Assembly: GCF_900109755.1 (NCBI RefSeq)
Contig: NZ_FOAR01000008.1
Coordinates: 140,902-204,901 of the forward strand
Origin: Pseudomonas agarici
GTDB lineage: Bacteria > Pseudomonadota > Gammaproteobacteria > Pseudomonadales > Pseudomonadaceae
Direction: 5' to 3'
DNA: 64,000 nt
This document shows, piece by piece, positions 36,301-44,931 of this stretch. The position numbers and the translations under genes are program-made. Numbering within the stretch: the stretch's first letter is position 1; each line of letters starts with the position of its first letter. The notes under the pieces are model-generated. The model made no database searches and had not been told where the DNA came from. It saw only the letters and a list, made by a program, of their open reading frames with translations.

Positions 36301-37092
36301 ATGACTGATACCCAAGCGTCACCCGAAAGCAACGCCGAAGCCGTGGAATCCGCGCCGGTTGATCTGCCGTGGGCAGATGTGCAACCCGAGCATTTCAAGA
36401 TGTTGCGTCTGGCGCCGCTGGCTACTGACCGGGCTACTGGCGGGCGACCGCTGCGATTTGTCCAATTCGGCTATGCCGAGCGCAACCACAAGGAACGCAG
36501 CCTGCTGCGCATGAGTATCCAGTTACCGGCGCAACGGGTGCGCAAGGAACAGAATCAGTTGGACATGTGGGTCGATCACACCACCAAACGCGTGCATTTC
36601 AGGCCCGAGAGTGGTTTACAGGTGGAACCGTGGAATCGTGGGATCGGTCGTTTCCTGGTGGCGCAGGGCGCCATCTGGGCGCAAAAAAAATGGTCGCATT
36701 ACCGGGTCGATGGCGCAGCCTTGCAGAACAAGGACGCGCTGAGCGAGGACACCCGTCTGCGCCGCGATCACTTCTTGCGAGTCCAGGGTTTCGACGTGGT
36801 CTACGCCGACCCCCTGCACCTCAAGGGCAGTTACAAGGACCTGCAGGTTGGCGAACTGCTGGCCCAGTGGAACACCGAGAAGCTGCAATTCGTGGAAATT
36901 CTCGAGGCAGCGCAGATGTTGCAAAATGCCGAACAAAACCTGATGGAACAGGAGGTCAAGCTGCGCCAACAGGAAGAGCGCGTCGGCAAGTTCAAACGCG
37001 AAGACAGCGGGCTGCGCTTCACCATCACCTGCCTGGTGGCCTTTGCGATGTTCCAGGCCGGGCTATTGATCTGGATGGCCACACACCGCTAA
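36301..37092 (+). CDS. Tail-anchored conserved hypothetical protein
   Basis: A 263-residue protein that I cannot assign to a family. A soluble region with mixed strands fills residues 30-200, a charged coiled-coil-like helix follows at about 205-238 (EQNLMEQEVKLRQQEERV), and a single C-terminal transmembrane helix at about 243-260 ends the chain with three residues after it. This is tail-anchor topology with the bulk in the cytoplasm. It is convergent with prmB (24-base gap). Confidence 0.75.
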   Translation: MTDTQASPESNAEAVESAPVDLPWADVQPEHFKMLRLAPLATDRATGGRPLRFVQFGYAERNHKERSLLRMSIQLPAQRVRKEQNQLDMWVDHTTKRVHFRPESGLQVEPWNRGIGRFLVAQGAIWAQKKWSHYRVDGAALQNKDALSEDTRLRRDHFLRVQGFDVVYADPLHLKGSYKDLQVGELLAQWNTEKLQFVEILEAAQMLQNAEQNLMEQEVKLRQQEERVGKFKREDSGLRFTITCLVAFAMFQAGLLIWMATHR

Positions 37093-37116
37093 CAGAGGTG
37101 GCGCTCCTGCGTCGAC

Positions 37117-38025
37117 TCAGACCCTGGAGGCGAACAACGCTTGATGTTCACGGCACTGTGGCGCCGTCAGCATGAACACTCCGTGCCCACCACGCTCGAA
37201 GTCCAGCCAGGCAAAATCCACTTCCGGGTACAGGGCCTCGACGTGGACCTGACTATTGCCCACCTCGACGATCAGCAAGCCTTTCTCGGTCAAGTGATCC
37301 GCCGCTTCGGCGAGCATCCGCCGCACCAGGTTCAAGCCATCTTCGCCGCAGGCCAGGCCCAACTCCGGCTCATGCTGGTACTCGTCCGGCATGTCGGCGA
37401 AATCCTCGGCATCGACATAGGGCGGGTTGGATACGATCAGGTCGAAGCGCTGTCCCGGCAAGCCGTCGAAACCATCGCCCTGGACCGTGAACACTCGCTC
37501 ATCGAGACCATGACGCTCGATATTCTGGTTCGCCACTTCCAGCGCCGGGAAGGACACGTCGGCCAACAGCACTTGCGCCTGCTCGAACGTGTAGGCGCAG
37601 GCAATGCCGATGCAACCAGAACCTGTACACAGGTCGAGGATTCGCGCCGGCTCCGCGCCGAGCCAGGGAGCGAAGCGGCTTTCGATCAGTTCGCCGATCG
37701 GCGAGCGCGGGATCAGCACGCGCTCATCGACGATGAACGACAACCCGCAGAACCAGGCCTCGCCCAGCAGGTAAGCGGTCGGCACCCGATCTTCGATACG
37801 ACGCTTGAGCAGATGCTGCAGATAGGTCAGCTCGTCCTCCTCCAGGTGGCAGTCGAGGTAGCTGTCGGCGATTTCCCAGGGCAAGTGCAGCGCGCCCAGC
37901 ACCAATTGACGTGCCTCGTCCCACGCGTTGTCGGTGCCGTGACCGAAAAACAGATCCGCGCCATGAAAACGGCTGACAGCCCAACGAATGTGGTCACGCA
38001 GGGTACGCAGGCGGGAAGTGATCAC
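37117..38025 (-). CDS. prmB: Ribosomal protein L3 glutamine methyltransferase PrmB
   Basis: A 302-residue SAM-dependent N5-glutamine methyltransferase acting on uL3. The SAM site is [13 protein letters not shown] and the substrate-glutamine motif is [11 protein letters not shown]. The GTG at 38025 is chosen because the family starts [11 protein letters not shown] and AGGAG is correctly spaced before it; an ATG 63 bases upstream has no ribosome site. Confidence 0.94.
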   Translation of the reverse strand: MITSRLRTLRDHIRWAVSRFHGADLFFGHGTDNAWDEARQLVLGALHLPWEIADSYLDCHLEEDELTYLQHLLKRRIEDRVPTAYLLGEAWFCGLSFIVDERVLIPRSPIGELIESRFAPWLGAEPARILDLCTGSGCIGIACAYTFEQAQVLLADVSFPALEVANQNIERHGLDERVFTVQGDGFDGLPGQRFDLIVSNPPYVDAEDFADMPDEYQHEPELGLACGEDGLNLVRRMLAEAADHLTEKGLLIVEVGNSQVHVEALYPEVDFAWLDFERGGHGVFMLTAPQCREHQALFASRV

Positions 38026-38243
38026 GGGTAGACTCCTGAAAAAACAACGGGCAATTCTAACAGCCAAATAGACATCGGGTAAAAACAAGGCAAAAAGATA
38101 TCATGGAGCGGCTTTGCGACCTCCGCCGTCGCCCCTCGACACGGCTACAAGCCAATAATCACACCGCCTGTGCCGGTAGCGATTCACATAAGCGCTCAGC
38201 CAGAGGACAATGCGACAAAAGCCCCACTCAAAGGAGCCCCAGA

Positions 38244-38834
38244 ATGTCCGTTCCAAAAACGATGTTTCAACTCAGCGGTCGTGGTTATGCCGCAGCTAAT
38301 CTGAACCATGCCAGCCTGTTGATCATCGATGCCCAGAAAGAATACCTCAGCGGCCCGCTCGCGCTGTCCGGCATGCAGGCGGCCGTCGGCAACATCAAGC
38401 AGTTGGTCGCCGCCGCCCGTGCGGCGGGTCGGCCAATCGTGCATATCCGCCACCTGGGCACAGTCGGTGGGTTGTTCGACCCACAGGGCGAACGTGGCGA
38501 GTTCATCCCCGGCCTCGAACCCCAGGGCGACGAAACCCTGATCGGCAAGCTGCTGCCCAGCGCCTTTCATGGCACAGGTCTGGAGAAACACCTGCAAGAC
38601 CTCGGGTCGCTGGACCTGATCGTCTGCGGCTTCATGAGCCACTCCAGTGTCAGCACCACCGTGCGCGCCGCCAAGAACCTTGGCTTTCGCTGCACTCTGG
38701 TGGAAGACGCCTGTGCCACCCGCGACCTCTCCTACAAGGGCCAGATCATCAGTGCCGAGCAGGTCCAACACACTGAAATGGCGATCATGGCCGACAACTT
38801 CGCCACCCTGGCCCTGACCAAGGACTTGATCTGA
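38244..38834 (+). CDS. Isochorismatase-fold protein with serine in the catalytic cysteine position
   Basis: A 196-residue isochorismatase/cysteine-hydrolase fold protein. The aspartate motif LLIIDAQKEY is present. The loop that normally reads MTHMCVSTT, carrying the nucleophile cysteine, reads MSHSSVSTT here, so the nucleophile is serine. AAGGAG precedes the ATG at 38244. It may be a non-thiol hydrolase like PhzD-type isochorismatases, or catalytically silent. Single gene, diverging from prmB. Confidence 0.85.
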   Translation: MSVPKTMFQLSGRGYAAANLNHASLLIIDAQKEYLSGPLALSGMQAAVGNIKQLVAAARAAGRPIVHIRHLGTVGGLFDPQGERGEFIPGLEPQGDETLIGKLLPSAFHGTGLEKHLQDLGSLDLIVCGFMSHSSVSTTVRAAKNLGFRCTLVEDACATRDLSYKGQIISAEQVQHTEMAIMADNFATLALTKDLI

Positions 38835-38976
38835 GTTCGGGCAGGATGGGCCGTCGTTACGACCGCCCATCTGTTACAGGCGCCTAACCACCCGTCATTT
38901 TCCGATTTCCCAACCGCATCAGGAACAAGCCGACCATCTCCCGGTCGAAGGGCCGATACTCATAGAGGAAATCGGA

Positions 38977-39297
38977 ATGAAGATATCCGATGGTTTTGAC
39001 GCTCGCCGCCTGCGCCCCAAATGCCAGAGCACCTGGCGCTCGCGTTTAGGCGCCGGTTTCGCGGCGCTGTTGGCAACCTTCGGGGTGTTGCTGACCATGG
39101 CCGGTGCCGCCAGCCTGCTGGGACATGCACCGGCCATGGGCGACCTGAACGCCACCACCAGCGGCTCGGCGGTGATCCTGGTGGTGGGGTTACTGGTGCT
39201 GTATGGCGGTGTCTGGCTCTGGCGGCGCAGCCGACGCCGGACACAGCGTAACCAGGCGCTAAACCTGGCCCCGCACCTGATGAAGAAACACGATTGA
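38977..39297 (+). CDS. Small two-helix membrane protein, hypothetical
   Basis: A 106-residue protein with two transmembrane helices (about 25-48 and 64-84) and strongly basic flanks (RRSRRRTQR after the second), so both termini are expected in the cytoplasm. No family recognised. A GAGG-like site precedes the ATG. Confidence 0.65.
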   Translation: MKISDGFDARRLRPKCQSTWRSRLGAGFAALLATFGVLLTMAGAASLLGHAPAMGDLNATTSGSAVILVVGLLVLYGGVWLWRRSRRRTQRNQALNLAPHLMKKHD

Positions 39298-39374
39298 TAA
39301 ATCCTCTCCCGGGAATCGGCCTGTGACTTGCGCCCTATGACTTAGGTAAACTGGCGACTCCTGCGGAGATTGAC

Positions 39375-39932
39375 ATGCAAGACGATGATTTTTCCCTGTT
39401 CAAAAGCGAAATCCGTGGTGTAAAGCCGCTCAAGCACGATCGTGCCGATACCGGCAAACCCAGGTCCGACCGCGCACAACTGGCCAAGCTACGCCAGGCG
39501 GCGACCGTGCGCAGCGAATCCACGACGGTGGATGGCCTGTCCGATCAGTTCGTCATCGATGTCGGCCCTGAAGACGAGCTGCACTGGTCCCGCGACGGTG
39601 TGCAGGACAGCCAGATGCGCAAGCTCAAGGCCGCCCAGATTCCCTTCGAAGGCAGCCTCGACCTGCACGGCATGAGCGTGGAAAAGGCCCGGGAAACCCT
39701 CTGGGCATTTCTTGGCGAAGCGACCCGGTTCGAAATCCGTTGCGTGCGAGTCACCCATGGCAAGGCCGTGCGTCTGGACGGCAAGCGCCCCATGATCAAG
39801 AGCCACGTCAACACCTGGTTGCGCCAGCATGCCCAGGTGCTCGGCTTCACCTCCTGCCAGCCGAAACACGGCGGCGCGGGCGCGGTGTATGTGATGCTCA
39901 AGCGCACCATGATGGAAGGCCGCGACGAATAA
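39375..39932 (+). CDS. Smr-domain protein
   Basis: A 185-residue protein with a C-terminal Smr (small MutS-related) domain from about residue 95: DLHGMSVEKARETLW at its start, VRVTHGKAV in the nuclease-like core, and HGGAGAVYVMLKR at the end. Stand-alone Smr proteins are linked to endonuclease activity and ribosome rescue. The disordered N-terminus contains the DDDFSLFKSEI motif typical of the SmrA/YdaL type. It is 78 bases upstream of folE. Confidence 0.88.
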   Translation: MQDDDFSLFKSEIRGVKPLKHDRADTGKPRSDRAQLAKLRQAATVRSESTTVDGLSDQFVIDVGPEDELHWSRDGVQDSQMRKLKAAQIPFEGSLDLHGMSVEKARETLWAFLGEATRFEIRCVRVTHGKAVRLDGKRPMIKSHVNTWLRQHAQVLGFTSCQPKHGGAGAVYVMLKRTMMEGRDE

Positions 39933-40010
39933 TTGGACTATCATGAGTTTGCAGGCGGCTGTCAGCCGCCGTATCCTTATTCCTTTGCGCAGACTCCCAC
40001 AGGTAGCTTC

Positions 40011-40556
40011 ATGTCCCTGGAACAAAACTATACGGCGATTCTCGGCCAACTCGGCGAGGACGTCTCCCGCGAGGGCCTGCTGGACACGCCCAAGCGCGCG
40101 GCCAAAGCCATGCAGTATCTTTGCCGCGGTTACGAACAGACCCTGGAAGAAGTCACCAACGGTGCCTTGTTCAGTTCCGACAACAGCGAAATGGTGCTGG
40201 TCAAGGACATCGAGCTCTACTCGCTGTGCGAACACCACTTGCTACCGTTCATCGGCAAGGCCCATGTTGCCTATATCCCGAGTGGCAAGGTATTGGGCCT
40301 GTCGAAGGTCGCACGGATCGTCGACATGTATGCCCGGCGCCTGCAGATCCAGGAAAACCTCAGCCGCCAGATCGCCGATGCGGTCCAGCAGGTGACCGGC
40401 GCCCTGGGCGTGGCCGTGGTGATCGAAGCCCAGCACATGTGCATGATGATGCGTGGCGTGGAAAAACAGAACTCGTCGATGATCACTTCGGTGATGCTCG
40501 GTGAATTCCGCGAAAACGCCGCGACCCGTAGCGAGTTCCTGGCGCTGATCAAATAA
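40011..40556 (+). CDS. folE: GTP cyclohydrolase I
   Basis: A 181-residue type I enzyme making 7,8-dihydroneopterin triphosphate from GTP, the first step of folate synthesis. Zinc and active-site residues are visible in [22 protein letters not shown] and [12 protein letters not shown]. The ATG at 40011 is chosen because relatives begin MSLEQNY; a longer frame from 39933 overlaps nothing useful. A bidirectional-type terminator follows. Confidence 0.95.
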   Translation: MSLEQNYTAILGQLGEDVSREGLLDTPKRAAKAMQYLCRGYEQTLEEVTNGALFSSDNSEMVLVKDIELYSLCEHHLLPFIGKAHVAYIPSGKVLGLSKVARIVDMYARRLQIQENLSRQIADAVQQVTGALGVAVVIEAQHMCMMMRGVEKQNSSMITSVMLGEFRENAATRSEFLALIK

Positions 40557-40570
40557 GATGTGGCGACCTG

Positions 40571-40601
40571 AAAAAAACCGGCGCCCATCGCCGGTTTTTT
40601 T
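40571..40601 (+). terminator. Intrinsic terminator of folE
   Basis: Stem ccggcg/cgccgg around cccat, bordered by seven A on the left and seven T on the right. The 13-bp extended stem makes it a strong terminator and potentially active on both strands. It lies 14 bases after the folE stop. Confidence 0.92.
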
Positions 40602-40661
40602 CGAGCGGGAAAAATCAGGTAAGCTGCGTACCCTCTTCTTCACCGCCCGCGAGGCTATACC

Positions 40662-41033
40662 GTGTTCGTCAAAGCACTCCGAGTCGGCCTCGGCCAGCTC
40701 ATCATCTTCATCGACTTCCTCACCCGACCACGCAAGCAGCAGCGCACCGCCGCCGCCCAGGCCAAGGTCGATGCCGCCGCCCGCGACCTGACCCTGTATC
40801 AGTTCCACGCCTGTCCGTTCTGCGTAAAGACCCGCCGTACCCTGCGCCGCCTGAACCTGCCGGTGGCGCTGCGTGACGCGAAGAACGACGAACACCATCG
40901 ACAGACGCTGCTCGAACAAGGCGGCAAGATCAAAGTGCCATGCCTGCGTATCGAAGAAAATGGCCAGACCACCTGGATGTACGAATCCCAGACGATCATC
41001 GCTTACCTGAATCAGCGGTTTGCCGCTGCCTGA
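40662..41033 (+). CDS. Membrane-anchored glutaredoxin-like protein
   Basis: A 123-residue protein starting with GTG. A short hydrophobic segment (about 8-20) precedes a glutaredoxin domain at about 43-120 with the active-site motif HACPFCVKT and the cis-proline in IKVPCLR. The N-terminus looks like a signal anchor, placing the domain either at the membrane or in the cytoplasm depending on topology. Convergent with the LprI-like gene. Confidence 0.85.
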   Translation: MFVKALRVGLGQLIIFIDFLTRPRKQQRTAAAQAKVDAAARDLTLYQFHACPFCVKTRRTLRRLNLPVALRDAKNDEHHRQTLLEQGGKIKVPCLRIEENGQTTWMYESQTIIAYLNQRFAAA

Positions 41034-41045
41034 TGTCGGCACCAG

Positions 41046-41441
41046 TCAATTCGGACAGTTGTTGGTTTCATCGCGGCACTCGGTGTAGCTCTTCAACTGC
41101 GCCGCGCGCTGGTTGGTCAGCTCAGTCTTGCATTGCAGATTGAGCATTGGCCACAGCGAGCCGCCATCCGCCGGCCGGCCATTCCGGTACAGGCAGTCGG
41201 CATCGCGAAAAGCCAGCCATTTGCGTTGGGCATCCCTGAGTGCGTCCTTGGAAGCCTGGGTCTTCAGGTAGTCCATCTGCGTCTTGTAGTACTTGTTCAA
41301 ATCGTCATCGACTTTCTTGAACTCCTTGCCCACACACTCATTCATCGACGCCTGGTTGGCAGCGCAATCCTCGGCTGTCTGCGCACCGGCGACCTGGCTC
41401 AACAAACCGAAAGCCAAAAAAGCTACGACTGGATATTTCAT
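41046..41441 (-). CDS. LprI-type lysozyme-inhibitor-like exported protein
   Basis: A 131-residue protein with a Sec signal peptide (cleavage after VAGA near 20) and the LprI domain: six cysteines in the mature part (EDCAANQASMNEC, DADCLYR, NLQCKTEL, ECRDE) and the alternating-helix pattern DALRDAQRKWLAFRD. Proteins of this family bind lysozymes or are found in the periplasm with unknown roles. The ATG at 41441 is chosen over a much longer frame that runs through the neighbouring gene. Confidence 0.82.
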   Translation of the reverse strand: MKYPVVAFLAFGLLSQVAGAQTAEDCAANQASMNECVGKEFKKVDDDLNKYYKTQMDYLKTQASKDALRDAQRKWLAFRDADCLYRNGRPADGGSLWPMLNLQCKTELTNQRAAQLKSYTECRDETNNCPN

Positions 41442-41564
41442 GGACGACACCCCCTTCAAGTGGATAGGAAACCAAGCTTTCGCTAGGACTTTGATGTTCG
41501 CAAAGGTGCCTGCGCCGGAAAAGACAAACCGCCCCTGAGGCCGCTTTAAGTATTTCCAGATTTG

Positions 41565-41606
41565 CCGGTCAACCCGACTAACAGAACTCGCCACACAGGC
41601 CACTAG
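41565..41606. repeat. MITE-like intergenic repeat, solo right end (copy C)
   Basis: 42 bases matching the right terminus of copies A and B (ACAGAACTCGCCACACAGGC followed by CACTAG). No left end is detectable in the preceding sequence. The terminal CTAG overlaps the uraH stop codon (TAG read on the minus strand), so the repeat end has become the end of the gene. Confidence 0.55.
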
Positions 41607-41956
41607 CTTCCTTTGTAGGTCGAATAACTGTAAGGCGAGATCAACAGAGGGACGTGATAGTGGTCCTGTTCTGCGCTGATGCCAAAGCGCAGCACCACCA
41701 CGTCGAGAAAGGCCGGCTCCGGTAGCGTCACGCCACAGGCCCGATAGTAGTCGCCAGCATGAAACTGCAACTGATAGACCCCGCAACGGTAGTCGCTCCC
41801 CTGCAGCAACGGCGCATCGCAGCGCCCGTCGTCGTTGGTTCGGGCACTGGCCACCCGTTTCAGTTGCGTGCCTTCGACCCGATACAGTTCGACCTTGATC
41901 GAACGGCCGGGGCAACCCTGTGCGGCATCCAAAACATGCGTAGTCAAACGTCCCAT
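41603..41956 (-). CDS. uraH: 5-hydroxyisourate hydrolase (transthyretin-like)
   Basis: A 117-residue HIUase hydrolysing the product of urate oxidation to OHCU. Family signatures: the RLTTHVLDAAQGCPG start, RTNDDGRCD, and the C-terminal tetrapeptide region YSYSTYKGS (canonical YRGS). It diverges from the puuE-led operon and its product feeds UraD. It is probably co-regulated through the shared region 41957-42341. Confidence 0.94.
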   Translation of the reverse strand: MGRLTTHVLDAAQGCPGRSIKVELYRVEGTQLKRVASARTNDDGRCDAPLLQGSDYRCGVYQLQFHAGDYYRACGVTLPEPAFLDVVVLRFGISAEQDHYHVPLLISPYSYSTYKGS

Positions 41957-42092
41957 TGCTTCTGCGTGCCCGCCTGCCCTGCTGGCAGACCGGGCTTCGC
42001 GCCTCCCGGAATCAGTGGATAAAGGCGTGCCGCACGGCCGGGAAAGCTCTAAGAGGGCGGCGACGAAATGATTAAGACACCTTCAATAAAAA

Positions 42093-42106
42093 TTGTACAC
42101 AATAAA
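42093..42106. promoter_or_regulatory. Putative operator box 1 (TTGTACACAATAAA)
   Basis: Near-palindromic TTGTACACAA core plus AATAAA, 137 bases before the uraH start. It matches box 2 at 13 of 14 bases. The TTGT-N2-ACAA layout is typical for GntR-family (FadR/VanR subgroup) operators, but the regulator is not identified. Confidence 0.55.
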
Positions 42107-42274
42107 TTTCGCACTTTATGGCGCATGTTCCGAACGTTGCTAACATTGACAGAAAGACCGTGGACTAAGGGTTTTTCGTTTATTAGTTGATCGATCAAGC
42201 CCATTTCTATCAAGCGACCAAACAGGTTTTTTTGGTAGACATGAAAAAACGTGGCTGACAAGGTGATCACAGAG

Positions 42275-42288
42275 TTGTATACAATAAA
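42275..42288. promoter_or_regulatory. Putative operator box 2 (TTGTATACAATAAA)
   Basis: Perfect 10-base palindrome TTGTATACAA followed by TAAA, ending 54 bases before the puuE start, so it is placed to overlap or follow a promoter. It occurs in the same orientation as box 1, 182 bases away. Confidence 0.6.
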
Positions 42289-42341
42289 GCTTTCACTGTG
42301 ACACCACGCAACCGTTACCACGGACAAGAAGGAAGACGGCA

Positions 42342-43268
42342 GTGAGCCCTGACTATCCACGCGACCTGATCGGTTACGGCGATAAGCCTCCTCACCCCCA
42401 TTGGCCGGGAAATGCCCGTATCGCCTTATCTTTCGTGCTCAACTACGAAGAGGGCGGCGAGCGCAATATCCTGCACGGCGACAAGGAATCCGAATGTTTT
42501 CTCTCGGAGATGGTCGCGGCGCAGCCGCTGCAAGGCGAACGCAACATGAGCATGGAATCGCTCTATGAGTATGGCAGTCGCGCCGGCGTCTGGCGGATTC
42601 TCAAATTGTTCAGATCCTTCGACATCCCATTGACCATCTTTGCCGTGGCCATGGCCGCCCAGCGCCACCCAGACGTTATTCGCGCCATGGTCGAGGCCGG
42701 CCACGAAATCTGCAGCCACGGCTACCGCTGGATCGACTACCAGTACATCGACGAGGTGCAAGAGCGTGAGCATATGCTCGACGCCATCCGCATCCTCAGC
42801 GAAGTCAGCGGAGAGCGGCCGCTGGGCTGGTACACCGGTCGTACCGGGCCGAACACCCGCAGGCTGGTGATGGAGGAAGGCGGCTTCCTCTACGACTCGG
42901 ACACCTACGACGATGACCTGCCCTACTGGGAACCGGACAACCCAACCGGTAAACCGCACCTGGTGATCCCGTACACACTGGACACCAACGACATGCGCTT
43001 CACCCAGGTACAGGGTTTCAACCAGGGCAACGATTTCTACCAGTACCTCAAGGACGCTTTCGATGTGCTCTACGCCGAAGGCGCCGAGGCGCCGAAAATG
43101 CTTTCCATCGGCCTGCACTGCCGGCTGACCGGGCGCCCGGCGCGCCTGGCCGCGCTGCAGCGTTTCATCGAATATGTGAAGGGCTTCGATCGGGTCTGGT
43201 TCAGTCGCCGGGTCGATATCGCCCGTCACTGGCATGCCACCCACCCGTACCAGGCGCCAATGAAATGA
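42342..43268 (+). CDS. puuE: Allantoinase PuuE (polysaccharide-deacetylase fold)
   Basis: A 308-residue metal-independent-type allantoinase that opens allantoin to allantoate. It begins with GTG and MSPDYPRDLIGYGDKPPHPHWPG, typical of PuuE; HEICSHGYRWIDY and YTGRTGPNTRRL are family motifs. GGAAG lies just before the start. First gene of a plus-strand catabolic operon; its end overlaps uraD by 4 bases. Confidence 0.94.
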   Translation: MSPDYPRDLIGYGDKPPHPHWPGNARIALSFVLNYEEGGERNILHGDKESECFLSEMVAAQPLQGERNMSMESLYEYGSRAGVWRILKLFRSFDIPLTIFAVAMAAQRHPDVIRAMVEAGHEICSHGYRWIDYQYIDEVQEREHMLDAIRILSEVSGERPLGWYTGRTGPNTRRLVMEEGGFLYDSDTYDDDLPYWEPDNPTGKPHLVIPYTLDTNDMRFTQVQGFNQGNDFYQYLKDAFDVLYAEGAEAPKMLSIGLHCRLTGRPARLAALQRFIEYVKGFDRVWFSRRVDIARHWHATHPYQAPMK

Positions 43269-43780
43269 GTACTTTCCGGACCCTAAAGCCATCGACCCTG
43301 AGCCGCACGGCGTTTGTCGAAGCCTTTGCCGATATTTATGAACATTCGCCATGGGTCGCCGAACAGGCCTTCGACTTGGGCCAGGACAGCGGTATCGACC
43401 AGATCGACACTCTGCACCAGCGCATGAGCGACATCCTGTTAAACGCCGATCATGCCAGCCAGTTGGCATTGATCAACGCCCACCCGGACCTGGCGGGTAA
43501 AGCCGCCGTCCAGGGCCAACTCAGCGCGGCCAGCGCCCATGAGCAAGCCGGTGCCGGTATCCAGCACTGCACGGCCGAAGAATTCCAGCGTTTCACCGAG
43601 CTGAACCAGGCCTATAAGGCCAAATTCAAGTTCCCCTTCATCATGGCGGTAACAGGCAGTAATCGGCAGCAGATTCTCGCCGCGTTCGAAACACGTCTCC
43701 ACAACCCGCAGGACACGGAGTTCAACTGCGCGCTGGCGCAGATCAACAAGATTGCCCTGTTTCGGTTACTGGCTCTATAG
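43265..43780 (+). CDS. uraD: OHCU decarboxylase
   Basis: A 171-residue enzyme turning 2-oxo-4-hydroxy-4-carboxy-5-ureidoimidazoline into S-allantoin. Signatures: the LNAHPDLAGKAA histidine motif (INAHPDLAGKA), the FTELNQAYKAKFKFPFI stretch and the catalytic region around it. Overlaps puuE (ATGA), so coupled. Confidence 0.94.
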   Translation: MSTFRTLKPSTLSRTAFVEAFADIYEHSPWVAEQAFDLGQDSGIDQIDTLHQRMSDILLNADHASQLALINAHPDLAGKAAVQGQLSAASAHEQAGAGIQHCTAEEFQRFTELNQAYKAKFKFPFIMAVTGSNRQQILAAFETRLHNPQDTEFNCALAQINKIALFRLLAL

Positions 43781-43853
43781 GGACCTTGGCCCGAAAGTGC
43801 GCAGGGGCCTGTGGTATTCCCAGCCACCTATTCTTCAAAGGCAGACATGAACA

Positions 43854-44849
43854 ATGAAAACTTATGCCGTACCTTTCGAGAAATTCCTCAACCTGGCCGA
43901 TGCCCGCCTGGGCACCCAAATCGTTTCCGTCACCGATGACTGGTTCGCCGACGCCAACCGCCTGTTCCAGCCGACCCCGGCGGTATGGAAAGAGGGTGTG
44001 TTCGATGACAACGGCAAGTGGATGGACGGCTGGGAATCGCGTCGCAAGCGCTTCGAAGGCCACGACAGCGCGGTGATCCGCCTGGGCGTGCCCGGCTCGA
44101 TCAAGGGCGTGGATATCGACACCTCATTCTTCACCGGCAACTACCCGCCATCGGCCTCGCTGGAAGCCTGCTTCCTGAGCCACGGCGAACCCGATGAAAA
44201 CACCCAGTGGGTCGAAGTGCTCGGTGCCGTCGAATTGCAAGGCAACAGCCACCACTATCACGCTATCAGCCACGATCAGGCCTTCAGCCATCTGCGCTTC
44301 AACATCTATCCGGACGGTGGCGTGGCTCGCCTGCGAGTCCACGGTATCCCCTATCGCGACTGGTCGGCCACAGACGACCACGAACAGATCGACCTGGCCG
44401 CCGCCCTCAACGGGGGACGCGCGCTGGCCTGCTCCGACGAACATTTCGGACGCATGAACAATATCCTCAATCCAGGCCGTGGCATCAACATGGGCGACGG
44501 CTGGGAAACCGCTCGTCGTCGTACCCCGGGCAATGACTGGGTAATCGTCGCCCTGGGTCATCCGGGCGAGATCGAGAAGATCATCGTCGACACCTTACAC
44601 TTCAAAGGCAACTACCCCGACAGCTGCTCGATTCAGGCGGCCTTCGTCAAGGGCGGCACCGACAGCCAGATCGAGACCCAGAGCCTGTTCTGGCGCGAAC
44701 TGCTGCCAAGCCAGAAGCTGGAAATGCACGCCGAACACAGCTTTGTCGAGCAGATCAAGGCCCTGGGACCGATCACCCATATCCGCCTGAACGTGTTCCC
44801 CGATGGCGGCGTGAGCCGTCTGCGGGTATTCGGTAAAGTCGCCAAATAA
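43854..44849 (+). CDS. alc: Allantoicase
   Basis: A 331-residue allantoicase that hydrolyses allantoate to ureidoglycolate and urea. It has two homologous halves, each with the pattern RRx[16 protein letters not shown] plus FxGNYP ([13 protein letters not shown] and [21 protein letters not shown] and FKGNYPDS), and ends with [13 protein letters not shown]. Third gene of the puu operon, 73 bases after uraD. Confidence 0.95.
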   Translation: MKTYAVPFEKFLNLADARLGTQIVSVTDDWFADANRLFQPTPAVWKEGVFDDNGKWMDGWESRRKRFEGHDSAVIRLGVPGSIKGVDIDTSFFTGNYPPSASLEACFLSHGEPDENTQWVEVLGAVELQGNSHHYHAISHDQAFSHLRFNIYPDGGVARLRVHGIPYRDWSATDDHEQIDLAAALNGGRALACSDEHFGRMNNILNPGRGINMGDGWETARRRTPGNDWVIVALGHPGEIEKIIVDTLHFKGNYPDSCSIQAAFVKGGTDSQIETQSLFWRELLPSQKLEMHAEHSFVEQIKALGPITHIRLNVFPDGGVSRLRVFGKVAK

Positions 44850-44864
44850 GCGCAGCGCCCTGCA

Positions 44865-44885
44865 GCGAGGGAGCTTGCTCCTCGC
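44865..44885. repeat. REP-like palindrome between alc and allA
   Basis: Imperfect hairpin gcgagggagc-tt-gctcctcgc (one bulged G) in the 82-base gap. It fits the style of the REP sequences common in Pseudomonas intergenic gaps. It may stabilise or partition the polycistronic mRNA. Confidence 0.5.
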
Positions 44886-44931
44886 CACCACAGCAGAACA
44901 AATCACACCGCATTCGAATAAGAAGACAGCC

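Larger units (their letters stand above)
41957..42341. promoter_or_regulatory. Divergent uraH/puuE regulatory region
   Basis: 385 bases without a gene, AT-richer than the flanks between 42080 and 42300. It carries two near-identical 14-base boxes (see separate entries), one nearer each gene, and would hold both promoters. No regulator gene is adjacent on either side. Confidence 0.6.
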
